This document shows positions 16,993 to 24,575 of a stretch of 64,000 nucleotides of DNA, piece after piece; positions within the stretch are counted from its first letter, which is position 1; the number at the start of each line of letters is the position of its first letter. A program made the translations under genes and the position numbers. Source of the stretch: Phycisphaerales bacterium (lineage in GTDB: Bacteria > Planctomycetota > Phycisphaerae > Phycisphaerales > UBA1924); contig JAJDDO010000026.1 in the NCBI GenBank assembly GCA_029260265.1, forward strand, positions 372,001 to 436,000, written 5' to 3'. Below the pieces are notes generated by a model. It saw only the letters and a program-made list of their open reading frames with translations. It ran no database searches and had not been told where the DNA came from.

Positions 16993-17483
16993 TCCAAACA
17001 TCTGCACGAAGAGGATTCACCTACGCCGAGACCGTGATGAGTTTGGCGATCACCACGGTGCTCCTGCTCGGGCTCTCGTCGGTACTGCTGATCGGATCAA
17101 AGGCCATCCCGACGGGCTCCGAGCAGATCGTCACCGAGGCATCGATTCAAGGCGAGATGGACGCGATCCGAGCGGATCTCGAACTGGCGACGGAGTTTCT
17201 TGTGCTCTCAGCGAACTCCTTTCAGGTTGTCGTTCCCGACCGCGATGGGGATGGTTCACCAGAGACCGTCATTTATTCCTTGAGCGAGACCAAGGCTGTG
17301 AAACGCCAATGGAACAGCGAGCCGACCGTGATCGCGATTGAAGGTGTAAGTGCGTTCAGTGTTTCAGTTCAGAAGTCAGCAACCAAGACCCTCTCCGCGG
17401 CCATCTCGTTCAACATCCCGAGTATGACGCGCCCAGAGCAAGCAATGCAAGTGGAACTCTTCAACCTTCCGGAGGTCCAGTAA
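16989..17483 (+). CDS. Minor pseudopilin (GspI/J-like)
   Basis: Prepilin-type protein with leader RRG then FTYAETVMSLAITTVLLLGL; the Glu at +5 is kept. The 164-residue body contains ADLELATEFLV and VVVPDRDGDGSPETVIYSL, a pattern often seen in GspJ-type minor pseudopilins. The calcium-ligand-like DRDGDG stretch is seen in the sequence; binding is inference. ATGA overlap upstream and TAATG overlap downstream. Confidence 0.78.
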   Translation: MIQTSARRGFTYAETVMSLAITTVLLLGLSSVLLIGSKAIPTGSEQIVTEASIQGEMDAIRADLELATEFLVLSANSFQVVVPDRDGDGSPETVIYSLSETKAVKRQWNSEPTVIAIEGVSAFSVSVQKSATKTLSAAISFNIPSMTRPEQAMQVELFNLPEVQ

Positions 17484-18058
17484 TGCTTTGCAACTCAGGA
17501 AAGCACCGGGGGATCTCGTTGATCGAAACATCGATCGCCACCCTGCTTATCGGCATGGTCATCTCCTCAACGATCGGGCTGATTGGGCCGGTGATGAACT
17601 CGACCGAGATCGCCGAGAAGCAAGTCATCGCTCGTCAGTTGATAGATGAACTCGTCGCCGAAATCTCGGCCAAACCCTTCGAGGATCCCGAAGGGGTTGC
17701 GGATCTCAATATTAAGATCAGCCTCGCTGATCTTGACGACCTGATCAGCCTGAGCAGCATCGGTGTCGACGCGGGCGAGCGTACAGCCACCCGAGCGGAC
17801 TTTGATGATGTCGATGACTACCACGGGTGGGTCTCCCGCCCGCCATGCACCGCAGACGGTGTAAAAATTACCGAGCTGGCGAACTGGGGGCGAAGAGTCA
17901 CCGTCCGTCATGTTTCCATCTCCGACTTCACAACAGTATCAGCCGAGCGTACGGGGGCAAAACGGATCGGAGTCCAGGTTGCCTTCGGGTCCACGATATA
18001 CGCCGAGGAACAGTTCATCCGCACCGAGTCGTGGGATGCGATCCGGGAGCAAGAATGA
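17483..18058 (+). CDS. Minor pseudopilin (GspI/PilV-like)
   Basis: Leader ends in RG, followed by ISLIETSIATLLIGMVISS. The region after the helix, AEKQVIARQLIDELVAEISAKPF, is the Gln/Ala-rich segment typical of GspI/PilV, and the 191-residue length fits. Start in TAATG overlap with the previous gene; stop in ATGA overlap with the next one. Confidence 0.8.
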   Translation: MLCNSGKHRGISLIETSIATLLIGMVISSTIGLIGPVMNSTEIAEKQVIARQLIDELVAEISAKPFEDPEGVADLNIKISLADLDDLISLSSIGVDAGERTATRADFDDVDDYHGWVSRPPCTADGVKITELANWGRRVTVRHVSISDFTTVSAERTGAKRIGVQVAFGSTIYAEEQFIRTESWDAIREQE

Positions 18059-19239
18059 GAAGCTTGCCGTGTCCATCTCCAGCACCCGCATTCCATGCTG
18101 ATGCCCGCCGTGGAAGCATCTACCTCGTTGTTCTGGTGACCATCGCGACGGTGACCACGATGATTCTGCTCGGGATAACTCTGCGGAAGTCCGCAAACGA
18201 AGCCTACCGAACCGGGATTGAAGCCGTGCAAGCACGCAACGGGGCCCGCTCTGCAGTTGAGTCCACGCTTGTCCAACTCCAACGGGACCCGGACGGGTTT
18301 GCGGCCAAACTGGATGCCGGAGTCCTCATCCCCTGGACCACGCTTGGGGGGACCGAGATCGGAGCGATCGCTGTTGATAAAGCAACCCAGGGCAGCGTGT
18401 CGGGTTCTTCTGGAATCGTACAGATTCATGCGGCGGGGAGATCGGGGCTCGCGGAGTCTTCGATCGGATACGACCTTGTTCGAGACTACAATGCGGGGTA
18501 CCTCAAGGTGCTGGTCGATCTTGGAGCAAGTTCCTATTGGGCGTTGAGCGAGGGCGCTGGATCATATGATGTCCTTGATCAGATCGGCGGTGTATATGGT
18601 ACCTATGAGCCGGGCACCGCATCTGGCGAGGTGTTTCTCGACGGCGAGCCCGCTCCAACGATTGTTGATGTCAGCACCGTGGTGAAGCTTGATCATGAAT
18701 GGGACTTTGAGACTGGGAGCGGATCCATCGTATTCTGGGCCCGCATCGACGATTCAACCAGCCCCTCGATCCAAGGGCTCGTTGTCAAAGAAAAGCATAC
18801 CACACCAAAGCTGCATCTTGCGATCTACGCTGAGGGCAATCAGATCAAGGTGGATGTAGATTCGCGGAATGGGTACTCTGGTGAGATCGTCAGCGTGAGC
18901 GCCGACAGCTTTGCAGACGGGGATTGGCATCATGTCGCGTACACCTTCGGTTTAAGCGGTGCAAAGCTCTTCGTTGACGGCGTGCTCGTCGCCTCCAACC
19001 GAACATACCTGCTCGGGTTGAAGAGTGTTCAAATGCGTGAGACGAATATGGCTTCCTGGACCATCGGCGCACGCTGCACGAGCAGTAGACTGAGCGATCC
19101 GCTCTCCGGCTCGGTAGCTCGGTTCGCGTTCTTCCCTGAACAACTGAGTGATTCCAGCATTACCAAGCTGATGGAAGCACAGCTCAACGCAGCGGAGCTT
19201 TCTGTCGTCGAGGGCTCGTTTGTGCGTGTTGTCGAATAA
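18055..19239 (+). CDS. Large minor pseudopilin (GspK/PilX position) with LamG-like domain
   Basis: A 394-residue protein whose start ATG 18055 overlaps the upstream stop. The N-terminus is RRG then SIYLVVLVTIATVTTMILLG, the PilX/GspK type of prepilin start that lacks the Glu at +5, a known mark of tip subunits. Next is a helical region (about 50-75, RNGARSAVESTLVQLQ). From about residue 160 to 380 lies a concanavalin/LamG-like beta-sandwich: SIVFWARIDD, DGDWHHVAYTF, AKLFVDGVLV and WTIGAR are the hallmark strands. The GspK Ca-binding insertion is not apparent. The architecture suggests a tip subunit carrying a carbohydrate- or protein-binding domain, which is inference. This ends the operon. 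Confidence 0.8.
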   Translation: MRSLPCPSPAPAFHADARRGSIYLVVLVTIATVTTMILLGITLRKSANEAYRTGIEAVQARNGARSAVESTLVQLQRDPDGFAAKLDAGVLIPWTTLGGTEIGAIAVDKATQGSVSGSSGIVQIHAAGRSGLAESSIGYDLVRDYNAGYLKVLVDLGASSYWALSEGAGSYDVLDQIGGVYGTYEPGTASGEVFLDGEPAPTIVDVSTVVKLDHEWDFETGSGSIVFWARIDDSTSPSIQGLVVKEKHTTPKLHLAIYAEGNQIKVDVDSRNGYSGEIVSVSADSFADGDWHHVAYTFGLSGAKLFVDGVLVASNRTYLLGLKSVQMRETNMASWTIGARCTSSRLSDPLSGSVARFAFFPEQLSDSSITKLMEAQLNAAELSVVEGSFVRVVE

Positions 19240-19247
19240 GAGTTCAG

Positions 19248-20876
19248 TCAGGCGGATTTCTTGAACACGCTCTGGGCCGCGTGATGCTTCACCATTTCAT
19301 CATACCTGGAGAGATCCAACGCCATGAAGTGCGGCACGAGGTCCGGGTCAAACTGCGTTCCCGCACAGCGCTCAATCTCGGCGAGCACCTTTTCGCGAGG
19401 CATCCCGGTTCTGTACGCTCTGTTGGAACTCATCGCATCAAATGTATCGGCGATCGCCATGATCCGGGCCATCAGCGGTATGTTCTCGCCGACCAATCCG
19501 CCTGGGTATCCCGAGCCGTCCCATTTTTCATGGTGATGGAGCACCCCCGGCAAAATAGAACTCAACGACGGGATGTCCTTGAGGATGTCGTACCCGATGG
19601 TTGGATGAAGCTTGATCAACGCGAACTCTTCGTCGGTCAATCGCCCCGGCTTGCAGAGGACCGATTCTGGGACCCCGATCTTGCCAACATCATGGACGAG
19701 CCCCGAAATCCGGATCAGCTCGACCGCTTCTTCGGACTGACCGAGCTGAGCCGCGATCATGGCCGACACCATCGCGACGCGTTCGGAGTGCCCTTGCGTG
19801 TATCGATCCTTGGCGTCGATGGCTGATGACATGGCTTTGACCGTGCCGACAAAGGTTTGATGCTGTTCGTGGAACATCGCGGCGTTGATCAAGAACGCGC
19901 TGAGGATCCCCGCGACCGCATCAAGCATCTTTGTTTCATGGCTGGATACCTGCGGATCCTCACCTCGCTTGCCGCCAACGACTATGTACCCGAAAGATTC
20001 GCCATTCTTTTCGATTGGATGCACCAACATCTGAGGCGAGAGCAGCTCGATGTGATCACCTGCGGAATAGATCTTCGTTCGATCCGCAAACGCCGCGGGC
20101 ACTTCGGTGAGCACGCGATCAATGACAAAGTTGATGTCTTCTTTGGGAAGAGTCTGGGTGCCTGCTTGAATCAGTGAGAGATCAAGCATCTGCCCGATCG
20201 GGTGCTGCTCATTGATCAGGCATCCTGCCCATTCATATTCGAGTGTCTCGACGACATGCTCGATGGTTCTGTTGATGAACCCGTCAACATCGTTGATCGA
20301 GCTCATGCTCATGCCGAGATCATGTAATGCTGTGATCGTTTCGTATGCATTCCCGAGCTGATCAGAGAATCCGTCGATGGTCTCATCAAACTTGTCCTGT
20401 TTTCGCAGATCAGACATCGCCCAGTCAAACATCTCGTAGGTCTGTGCGGCGTGCGCTTGCTTAGAGAAAATATGCTCTTTCAGAAGCTGACGAAGCGCGG
20501 CAGCCTGAAGCTGGTTCGGGTCTTCCGGATTCTCGAGCCACTCTGAGGCCAGTATCTTGTCGGTAAACCCGATGAGCACGCGGTAACCGGTTCTTCGGTT
20601 TCGGTGCAGCTCGATGTAGGGAAAAATCCACATCCCGGGAAGGATCTCTTCTTGCTCAAATGAATCCATCGCAGCCCAGAGGGTTGCCCGCTCGGTAAAC
20701 AACGACCGGATCCGCTTGGAACTAAGCCAGAGTGCAATCGGCGCTGAGGCGATCGGGTCGTCCGAAGGCATCCCGTTGAGATCCAGTGCCCAAGAGAGCA
20801 GCCCGAGGTTCTCCGCGCGCTGCAAAAACGCAGCAGGGGTGGAAGGATGCGTTTTGGGGGTGAGCTGTATTTTCAT
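19248..20876 (-). CDS. GAF-HD-GYP protein, probable c-di-GMP phosphodiesterase
   Basis: Cytoplasmic protein that likely hydrolyses c-di-GMP. The N-terminal ~180 residues are a soluble region of unknown type, then a GAF-like domain (about 190-330, ending FGYIVVGGKRG), then an HD-GYP domain. The latter has HSERVAMVSAMIA near 363, the HD pair at 395-396 in GLVHDVGKIG, LHPTIGYDIL near 424, HHHEKWDGSGYPGG near 447-460 with the GYP signature, and IADTFDAMSSNRAYR near 475. All of the metal-binding positions appear present. It overlaps the receiver gene upstream in an ATGA, so the two are translated together and probably act as a split response regulator. Confidence 0.92.
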   Translation of the reverse strand: MKIQLTPKTHPSTPAAFLQRAENLGLLSWALDLNGMPSDDPIASAPIALWLSSKRIRSLFTERATLWAAMDSFEQEEILPGMWIFPYIELHRNRRTGYRVLIGFTDKILASEWLENPEDPNQLQAAALRQLLKEHIFSKQAHAAQTYEMFDWAMSDLRKQDKFDETIDGFSDQLGNAYETITALHDLGMSMSSINDVDGFINRTIEHVVETLEYEWAGCLINEQHPIGQMLDLSLIQAGTQTLPKEDINFVIDRVLTEVPAAFADRTKIYSAGDHIELLSPQMLVHPIEKNGESFGYIVVGGKRGEDPQVSSHETKMLDAVAGILSAFLINAAMFHEQHQTFVGTVKAMSSAIDAKDRYTQGHSERVAMVSAMIAAQLGQSEEAVELIRISGLVHDVGKIGVPESVLCKPGRLTDEEFALIKLHPTIGYDILKDIPSLSSILPGVLHHHEKWDGSGYPGGLVGENIPLMARIMAIADTFDAMSSNRAYRTGMPREKVLAEIERCAGTQFDPDLVPHFMALDLSRYDEMVKHHAAQSVFKKSA

Positions 20877-21268
20877 GCAGAGAGACCCAATGCACCGTCT
20901 TCATCGATGAGCACAAGCAGATACTGAACAAGCTCGCGGGTGCTGAAGGGCTTGCTGAGGATGTGTCGGATGTTTGGCAGATTGCTTGCCTGTTCGGCGA
21001 CCGCGTATCCACGGGCGCTGAGCAAGATCACCGGGATCTGCGAGAGCTCCGCATTCCGTTGGAGTTTTTCTGCTAGCTCGATGCCGCTCATGTACGGCAT
21101 CTGCAGATCGGTCACGATTGCATCGGGCCCATGCTCAACTACGAGCTGATAAGCGATCTCGCCGTCTTCAGCGATAAGGGTGGTGATTCCAAGCTTGTTG
21201 AGCTTGCGGGCAACAACATGGGTGATGTGCGGCTCGTCGTCGGCGAGCAAAATCGTTGGTTGAGTCAT
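20873..21268 (-). CDS. Single-domain response regulator (CheY-like receiver)
   Basis: A 131-residue receiver domain without output domain. LLADDEPH gives the acidic pocket, IVTDLQMPYMSG the phosphorylated Asp (near residue 54), VILLSARG the Thr/Ser position and LSKPFSTREL the Lys. The chosen ATG at 21268 has GGAG about a dozen bases upstream; an upstream in-frame ATG at 21319 would add 17 residues unlike the family. The gene overlaps the HD-GYP gene by four bases, which suggests it controls that enzyme. Its kinase could be the one at 7756-9618, but that is only a guess from proximity. Confidence 0.9.
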   Translation of the reverse strand: MTQPTILLADDEPHITHVVARKLNKLGITTLIAEDGEIAYQLVVEHGPDAIVTDLQMPYMSGIELAEKLQRNAELSQIPVILLSARGYAVAEQASNLPNIRHILSKPFSTRELVQYLLVLIDEDGALGLSA

Positions 21269-21358
21269 CTGATAAGCACTCCGAATGAATGTATCCGGAG
21301 TATCGACAAAAAAATCCAAGCAGTTGTCTGCATCTCTAAGAATAAACAGATTGGAAAA

Positions 21359-22201
21359 CTATTGGCTGCCGGGAGGCGGGAGCCGCAGATATCGGACGAG
21401 ATGCTTGGTCCCGATAATGAATGGCACGGTGTCGACGAGCGCAGCGACTACCTTGAATGCGTACCCCGTGAATATAAATACAAGCAGCACGGGCCAAACC
21501 GATGCGCCCTCAGGGATATGAAGCGCATGGGCAAAGAAATGGGTGATCAGGATGACCGCCACCGTGTCAACAAGCTGGCTGATGAGTGTAGAGCCATTGT
21601 TGCGGAGCCAGAGGTGCTTGCCGCGTGTGAGGCGTTTCCAGAAGTGGAACACTTGAACATCCACCAGCTGGGCGACGAGGTACGCGATCATCGAGGCCAT
21701 CACCGCGCCGAACGCGAGCGTTCGCACTTCATAAAATACGGGTAATCGCCCCGCGGCATCAACCATAATCTTGCCTTGCTCATCGAGTTGCTCGAACCCG
21801 GGGAGCACCCCGCCGATCCAGAGGATCGCCATCACCCAGATATTGAGCAAGAGCCCAACCATGACAACCTGGTTCGCACGCCTCCGCCCATACAGCTCGC
21901 TGATAAAATCGGTGCATAGAAAAGTCAGCGGATACGGCAGCACCCCGACGGCAACCGCAAAGACCGTCGGGCCCGATTCGCTGCCAAAGTCGATAGAGAA
22001 CAGCGTGATAAATCGCGAAATGCCGAGAATATTCAGCATCGCCAGCGTGCCCAAGAAGAGCCCCGAAAGGATTAAAAACACCAGTTCGCGCCTTCTGTGG
22101 ATGATCCGTTCGGGAAGGGGCTCCAGGTTATCAAATCGGTGCTGAATCGATGGAAGCGGCTCGTCCAGGTGCTGGTGATGGGGGGGCTGGCTCAAAGGCA
22201 T
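21359..22201 (-). CDS. Queuosine precursor transporter (YhhQ family)
   Basis: Polytopic inner-membrane protein of the YhhQ/DUF165 family, taken to import queuosine precursors such as 7-cyano-7-deazaguanine. The conserved parts are PLTFLCTDFISELYGRRRA near residues 75-95, VDVQVFHFWKR and LWLRNNGSTLISQLVDTV. Six or seven membrane segments can be counted. The chosen start is the ATG at 22201; an ATG at 22246 would add 15 residues but would leave only 19 bases to the divergent scpB. The first ~50 residues (Pro/His-rich) before the first membrane segment look like an extension. It may work with the QueD-like protein at 36816. Confidence 0.87.
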   Translation of the reverse strand: MPLSQPPHHQHLDEPLPSIQHRFDNLEPLPERIIHRRRELVFLILSGLFLGTLAMLNILGISRFITLFSIDFGSESGPTVFAVAVGVLPYPLTFLCTDFISELYGRRRANQVVMVGLLLNIWVMAILWIGGVLPGFEQLDEQGKIMVDAAGRLPVFYEVRTLAFGAVMASMIAYLVAQLVDVQVFHFWKRLTRGKHLWLRNNGSTLISQLVDTVAVILITHFFAHALHIPEGASVWPVLLVFIFTGYAFKVVAALVDTVPFIIGTKHLVRYLRLPPPGSQ

Positions 22202-22265
22202 GCGTAAAGCATATCGCCGATGGGCAATGGATGCGAGAGTCTGCATTTGGTGATACTATTGCATC

Positions 22266-22904
22266 ATGAGTTCAGACATCATCGAAGAATCAATGCCAGA
22301 ATCTGCAGAACAGGATAGTTCAACGGTCGAGATTGAGCACCTCCTGCCCACCATCGAAGCCCTGCTGGTCAGCGCGGATAAACCGCTCCAGCCTGTCAAG
22401 GTCGCCGATCCGCTCGCGGCCCTCTTTGATGCTGCGGTGACTGTGAAAATGGTCGATCAAGGCGTCGATCTGCTCAACGAACAATACGACACCTCTGGGC
22501 GAGCGTTCCGCATCGAGCGGATCGCAGGCGGATACAGGGTGATGACTCGGTCTGAATACGCTCCGGTCATCGCAGCGATGCACCGCGCAAGAGCCACGAC
22601 AAGGCTCAGCCGCCCCGCGCTCGAAACCCTCGCGATTGTCGCATATCGCCAGCCGATCACACGAGCAGAGCTTGAGTCAATCCGAGGCGTAGGTTGCGGA
22701 GAAGTTCTCCGGGCCCTGCTCGATCGGCGATTGCTCAAGATCGTCGGGCGAGCGGAAGAGTTGGGACGTCCCATGCTCTACGGCACAACACGCCAGTTTC
22801 TCGATACATTTGGGCTCGCATCGATCAAAGATTTGCCCAATGCCGACGAGTTGGTCGATCGATTAGAACAGGTGACGGAACAAACCGAACCCGAGAATGG
22901 TTGA
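22266..22904 (+). CDS. scpB: Segregation and condensation protein B
   Basis: Subunit of the SMC-ScpAB condensin that compacts and separates chromosomes. It has the double winged-helix pattern: LPTIEALLVSADKPLQPVKV at the start, GYRVMTRSEYAPVI near 80, then LSRPALETLAIVAYRQPITRAELESIRGV, the strongest family motif, and ELGRPMLYGTTRQFLDTFGL near the end. Length of 212 residues is normal. ScpA and SMC are not in the window. An ATACTAT stretch lies only a few bases before the ATG (22254-22260), so a very short or leaderless mRNA is possible. Confidence 0.92.
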   Translation: MSSDIIEESMPESAEQDSSTVEIEHLLPTIEALLVSADKPLQPVKVADPLAALFDAAVTVKMVDQGVDLLNEQYDTSGRAFRIERIAGGYRVMTRSEYAPVIAAMHRARATTRLSRPALETLAIVAYRQPITRAELESIRGVGCGEVLRALLDRRLLKIVGRAEELGRPMLYGTTRQFLDTFGLASIKDLPNADELVDRLEQVTEQTEPENG

Positions 22905-22920
22905 TCAGCAGGAGTAACCC

Positions 22921-23382
22921 ATGACCATTGGCAGACTCAGTTTTATCCGCTTCGCTCAGGCATCATTGCTTTTGCTTGTGGTCTTTGGCTTGATTGGATG
23001 CAAGGCCGCAGCCATGCGGATCTCTGGCAAGGTCGTTCAGGGCACCGTCGGTCAAGTGATGGTTGTGGGGCCCGCAGACGAAAGACTCGCAAAACCTGGG
23101 ATCCCAGATGTGCAAGTCACCGTATTGGTAGCTGGTGGGTCCGAAGCCAGAGGAAAAGGACTCGTCGGGCAGGCGACAACCGATGAGTTGGGCAACTTTG
23201 AGTTTTCGATCCCTCATGGACAGCACCCGGGTTCAAGTGTGATGGTGAGGGTCAAGGGAGATTGGATCTTCTCCGCGAGATCACAAACCTACCTGCCAAC
23301 GAACTCGCAGAAGCTGCTCTGCACCGCAATCACGCTCGACGGGTATGTGCCGCCGATGCCAGAGGACACCGAGAAAGAATGA
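22921..23382 (+). CDS. Lipoprotein with carboxypeptidase-regulatory-like beta-sandwich
   Basis: A small lipoprotein: signal peptide of about 26 residues ending FGLIGC, then one beta-sandwich of the carboxypeptidase-regulatory/CNA-B type. Its marks are PDVQVTVLVAGG, the turn TDELGNFEFSIP and VMVRVKGDW. Such domains are structural and often help surface proteins stick together. Function unknown. The stop overlaps the ATG of the next gene in an ATGA, so it belongs to the DUF58/transglutaminase operon. Confidence 0.72.
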   Translation: MTIGRLSFIRFAQASLLLLVVFGLIGCKAAAMRISGKVVQGTVGQVMVVGPADERLAKPGIPDVQVTVLVAGGSEARGKGLVGQATTDELGNFEFSIPHGQHPGSSVMVRVKGDWIFSARSQTYLPTNSQKLLCTAITLDGYVPPMPEDTEKE

Positions 23383-24575
23383 GCACGATGACCAACGAGC
23401 CCGGTGCCACCCAGCCCCGGGCCGATCGTCGCCGTGTTCAATCTTCATCCTTGCTCCAACCGAATTCTCGTCACGCCACGATCACCGTCGGCGGGCTGCT
23501 CTATGTCGGTGTCACCCTCTTTCTCGCGGTTGGTGCGGTCAATGCGCAGAACAACCTCCTCTTCTGGCTCTTCGGGGCCGCCATCGCACTGCTTGTGACT
23601 TCCGGCGTGCTGAGCGGCAATGCACTCATGCACCTGCAAGCCCGATGCTTTCGAGTGGCGCAGGTTCGCGTTGGGCAATCCCATCAGATCCGGTATGAGC
23701 TCGCGAGCTCATCGAAGCTCTTCCCGCTATTCGGAGTGCTTGTTGTCGAGCAGAAATCAGAGGACACCGATGGCTACCGCCAATCATCACCTGCGGTGCT
23801 TCTGCATCTTTCGCCCAAGTCCACGGGCAGCTGCTCAACATCCTTTGAAGTGCACCGTAGGGGCTTGCACCAGCTTCATTCCTTCCGTGCAGAATCCAGC
23901 TTCCCATTTGGGTTCATCCGCAAATGGGTCAAGTTTGATCAGCCCCGATCATTCGTCGCTCTTCCGTGCGAGATTCTGCTCAAGCCGGCGCTGATTCGTG
24001 AGCACGCAGATTCATGGTCCGATGACCCCCGCCCGCTGCCCAAACGAGGCGATGGCTCCGACTATTTCGGGCTTCGAAGCTATACCCCAGGAGACCCGCG
24101 TAGACGTGTTGCCTGGAAGCAGAGCGCACGCCGAGGGAGTCTGGTGGTGATCGAGCACGCCGAGGAGACCTCGCCGCGGATGATGATCTGGCTTCGCTCG
24201 CCCGATCCAGCCGCCGACACGATTCAAATCGAGCGCGCAATCGCCCTGGTCGGCGCGGTTGCCAAGCAGGCGATTGGGCTAGGGGCGGCAGTTGGGGTCT
24301 GGATACCTTGGGCAGATGTACGAATCACCCCTGATACCGGAATGGCGCAGATACATCGGATCGAAAATGTCCTGGCGATGCTTGAGGCAACAAGGAGTGA
24401 TCAAGCGGCCGAGGATTCTCCACCTGGTAACCGACTAGGGAAACGAATATGCATCTCAACCGATAGCAGCTCGCCGCTTGCCGGCGCGATCAATCTCGAC
24501 GCGTCCGATCCATCAGGGTGGCTCGCGAATGGAGTGGATCTTCCCCTTCCGCTCAGAACGGAGGGGTCGCGATGA
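23379..24575 (+). CDS. DUF58 membrane protein
   Basis: Member of the DUF58 family, frequently linked to MoxR ATPases and transglutaminases. Two adjacent membrane segments lie at about residues 33-75 (GGLLYVGVTLFLAVGAVN and a second one), then a soluble beta-rich part. The family core is GDGSDYFGLRSYTPGDPRRRVAWKQSARRG, quoted here in two parts: near residue 225 and 240. It is followed by VVIEHAEET. The start ATG 23379 is in ATGA overlap with the lipoprotein gene; the end overlaps the next gene the same way. The MoxR ATPase that usually comes with it is not in this window. Exact role unknown. Confidence 0.85.
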   Translation: MSTMTNEPGATQPRADRRRVQSSSLLQPNSRHATITVGGLLYVGVTLFLAVGAVNAQNNLLFWLFGAAIALLVTSGVLSGNALMHLQARCFRVAQVRVGQSHQIRYELASSSKLFPLFGVLVVEQKSEDTDGYRQSSPAVLLHLSPKSTGSCSTSFEVHRRGLHQLHSFRAESSFPFGFIRKWVKFDQPRSFVALPCEILLKPALIREHADSWSDDPRPLPKRGDGSDYFGLRSYTPGDPRRRVAWKQSARRGSLVVIEHAEETSPRMMIWLRSPDPAADTIQIERAIALVGAVAKQAIGLGAAVGVWIPWADVRITPDTGMAQIHRIENVLAMLEATRSDQAAEDSPPGNRLGKRICISTDSSSPLAGAINLDASDPSGWLANGVDLPLPLRTEGSR

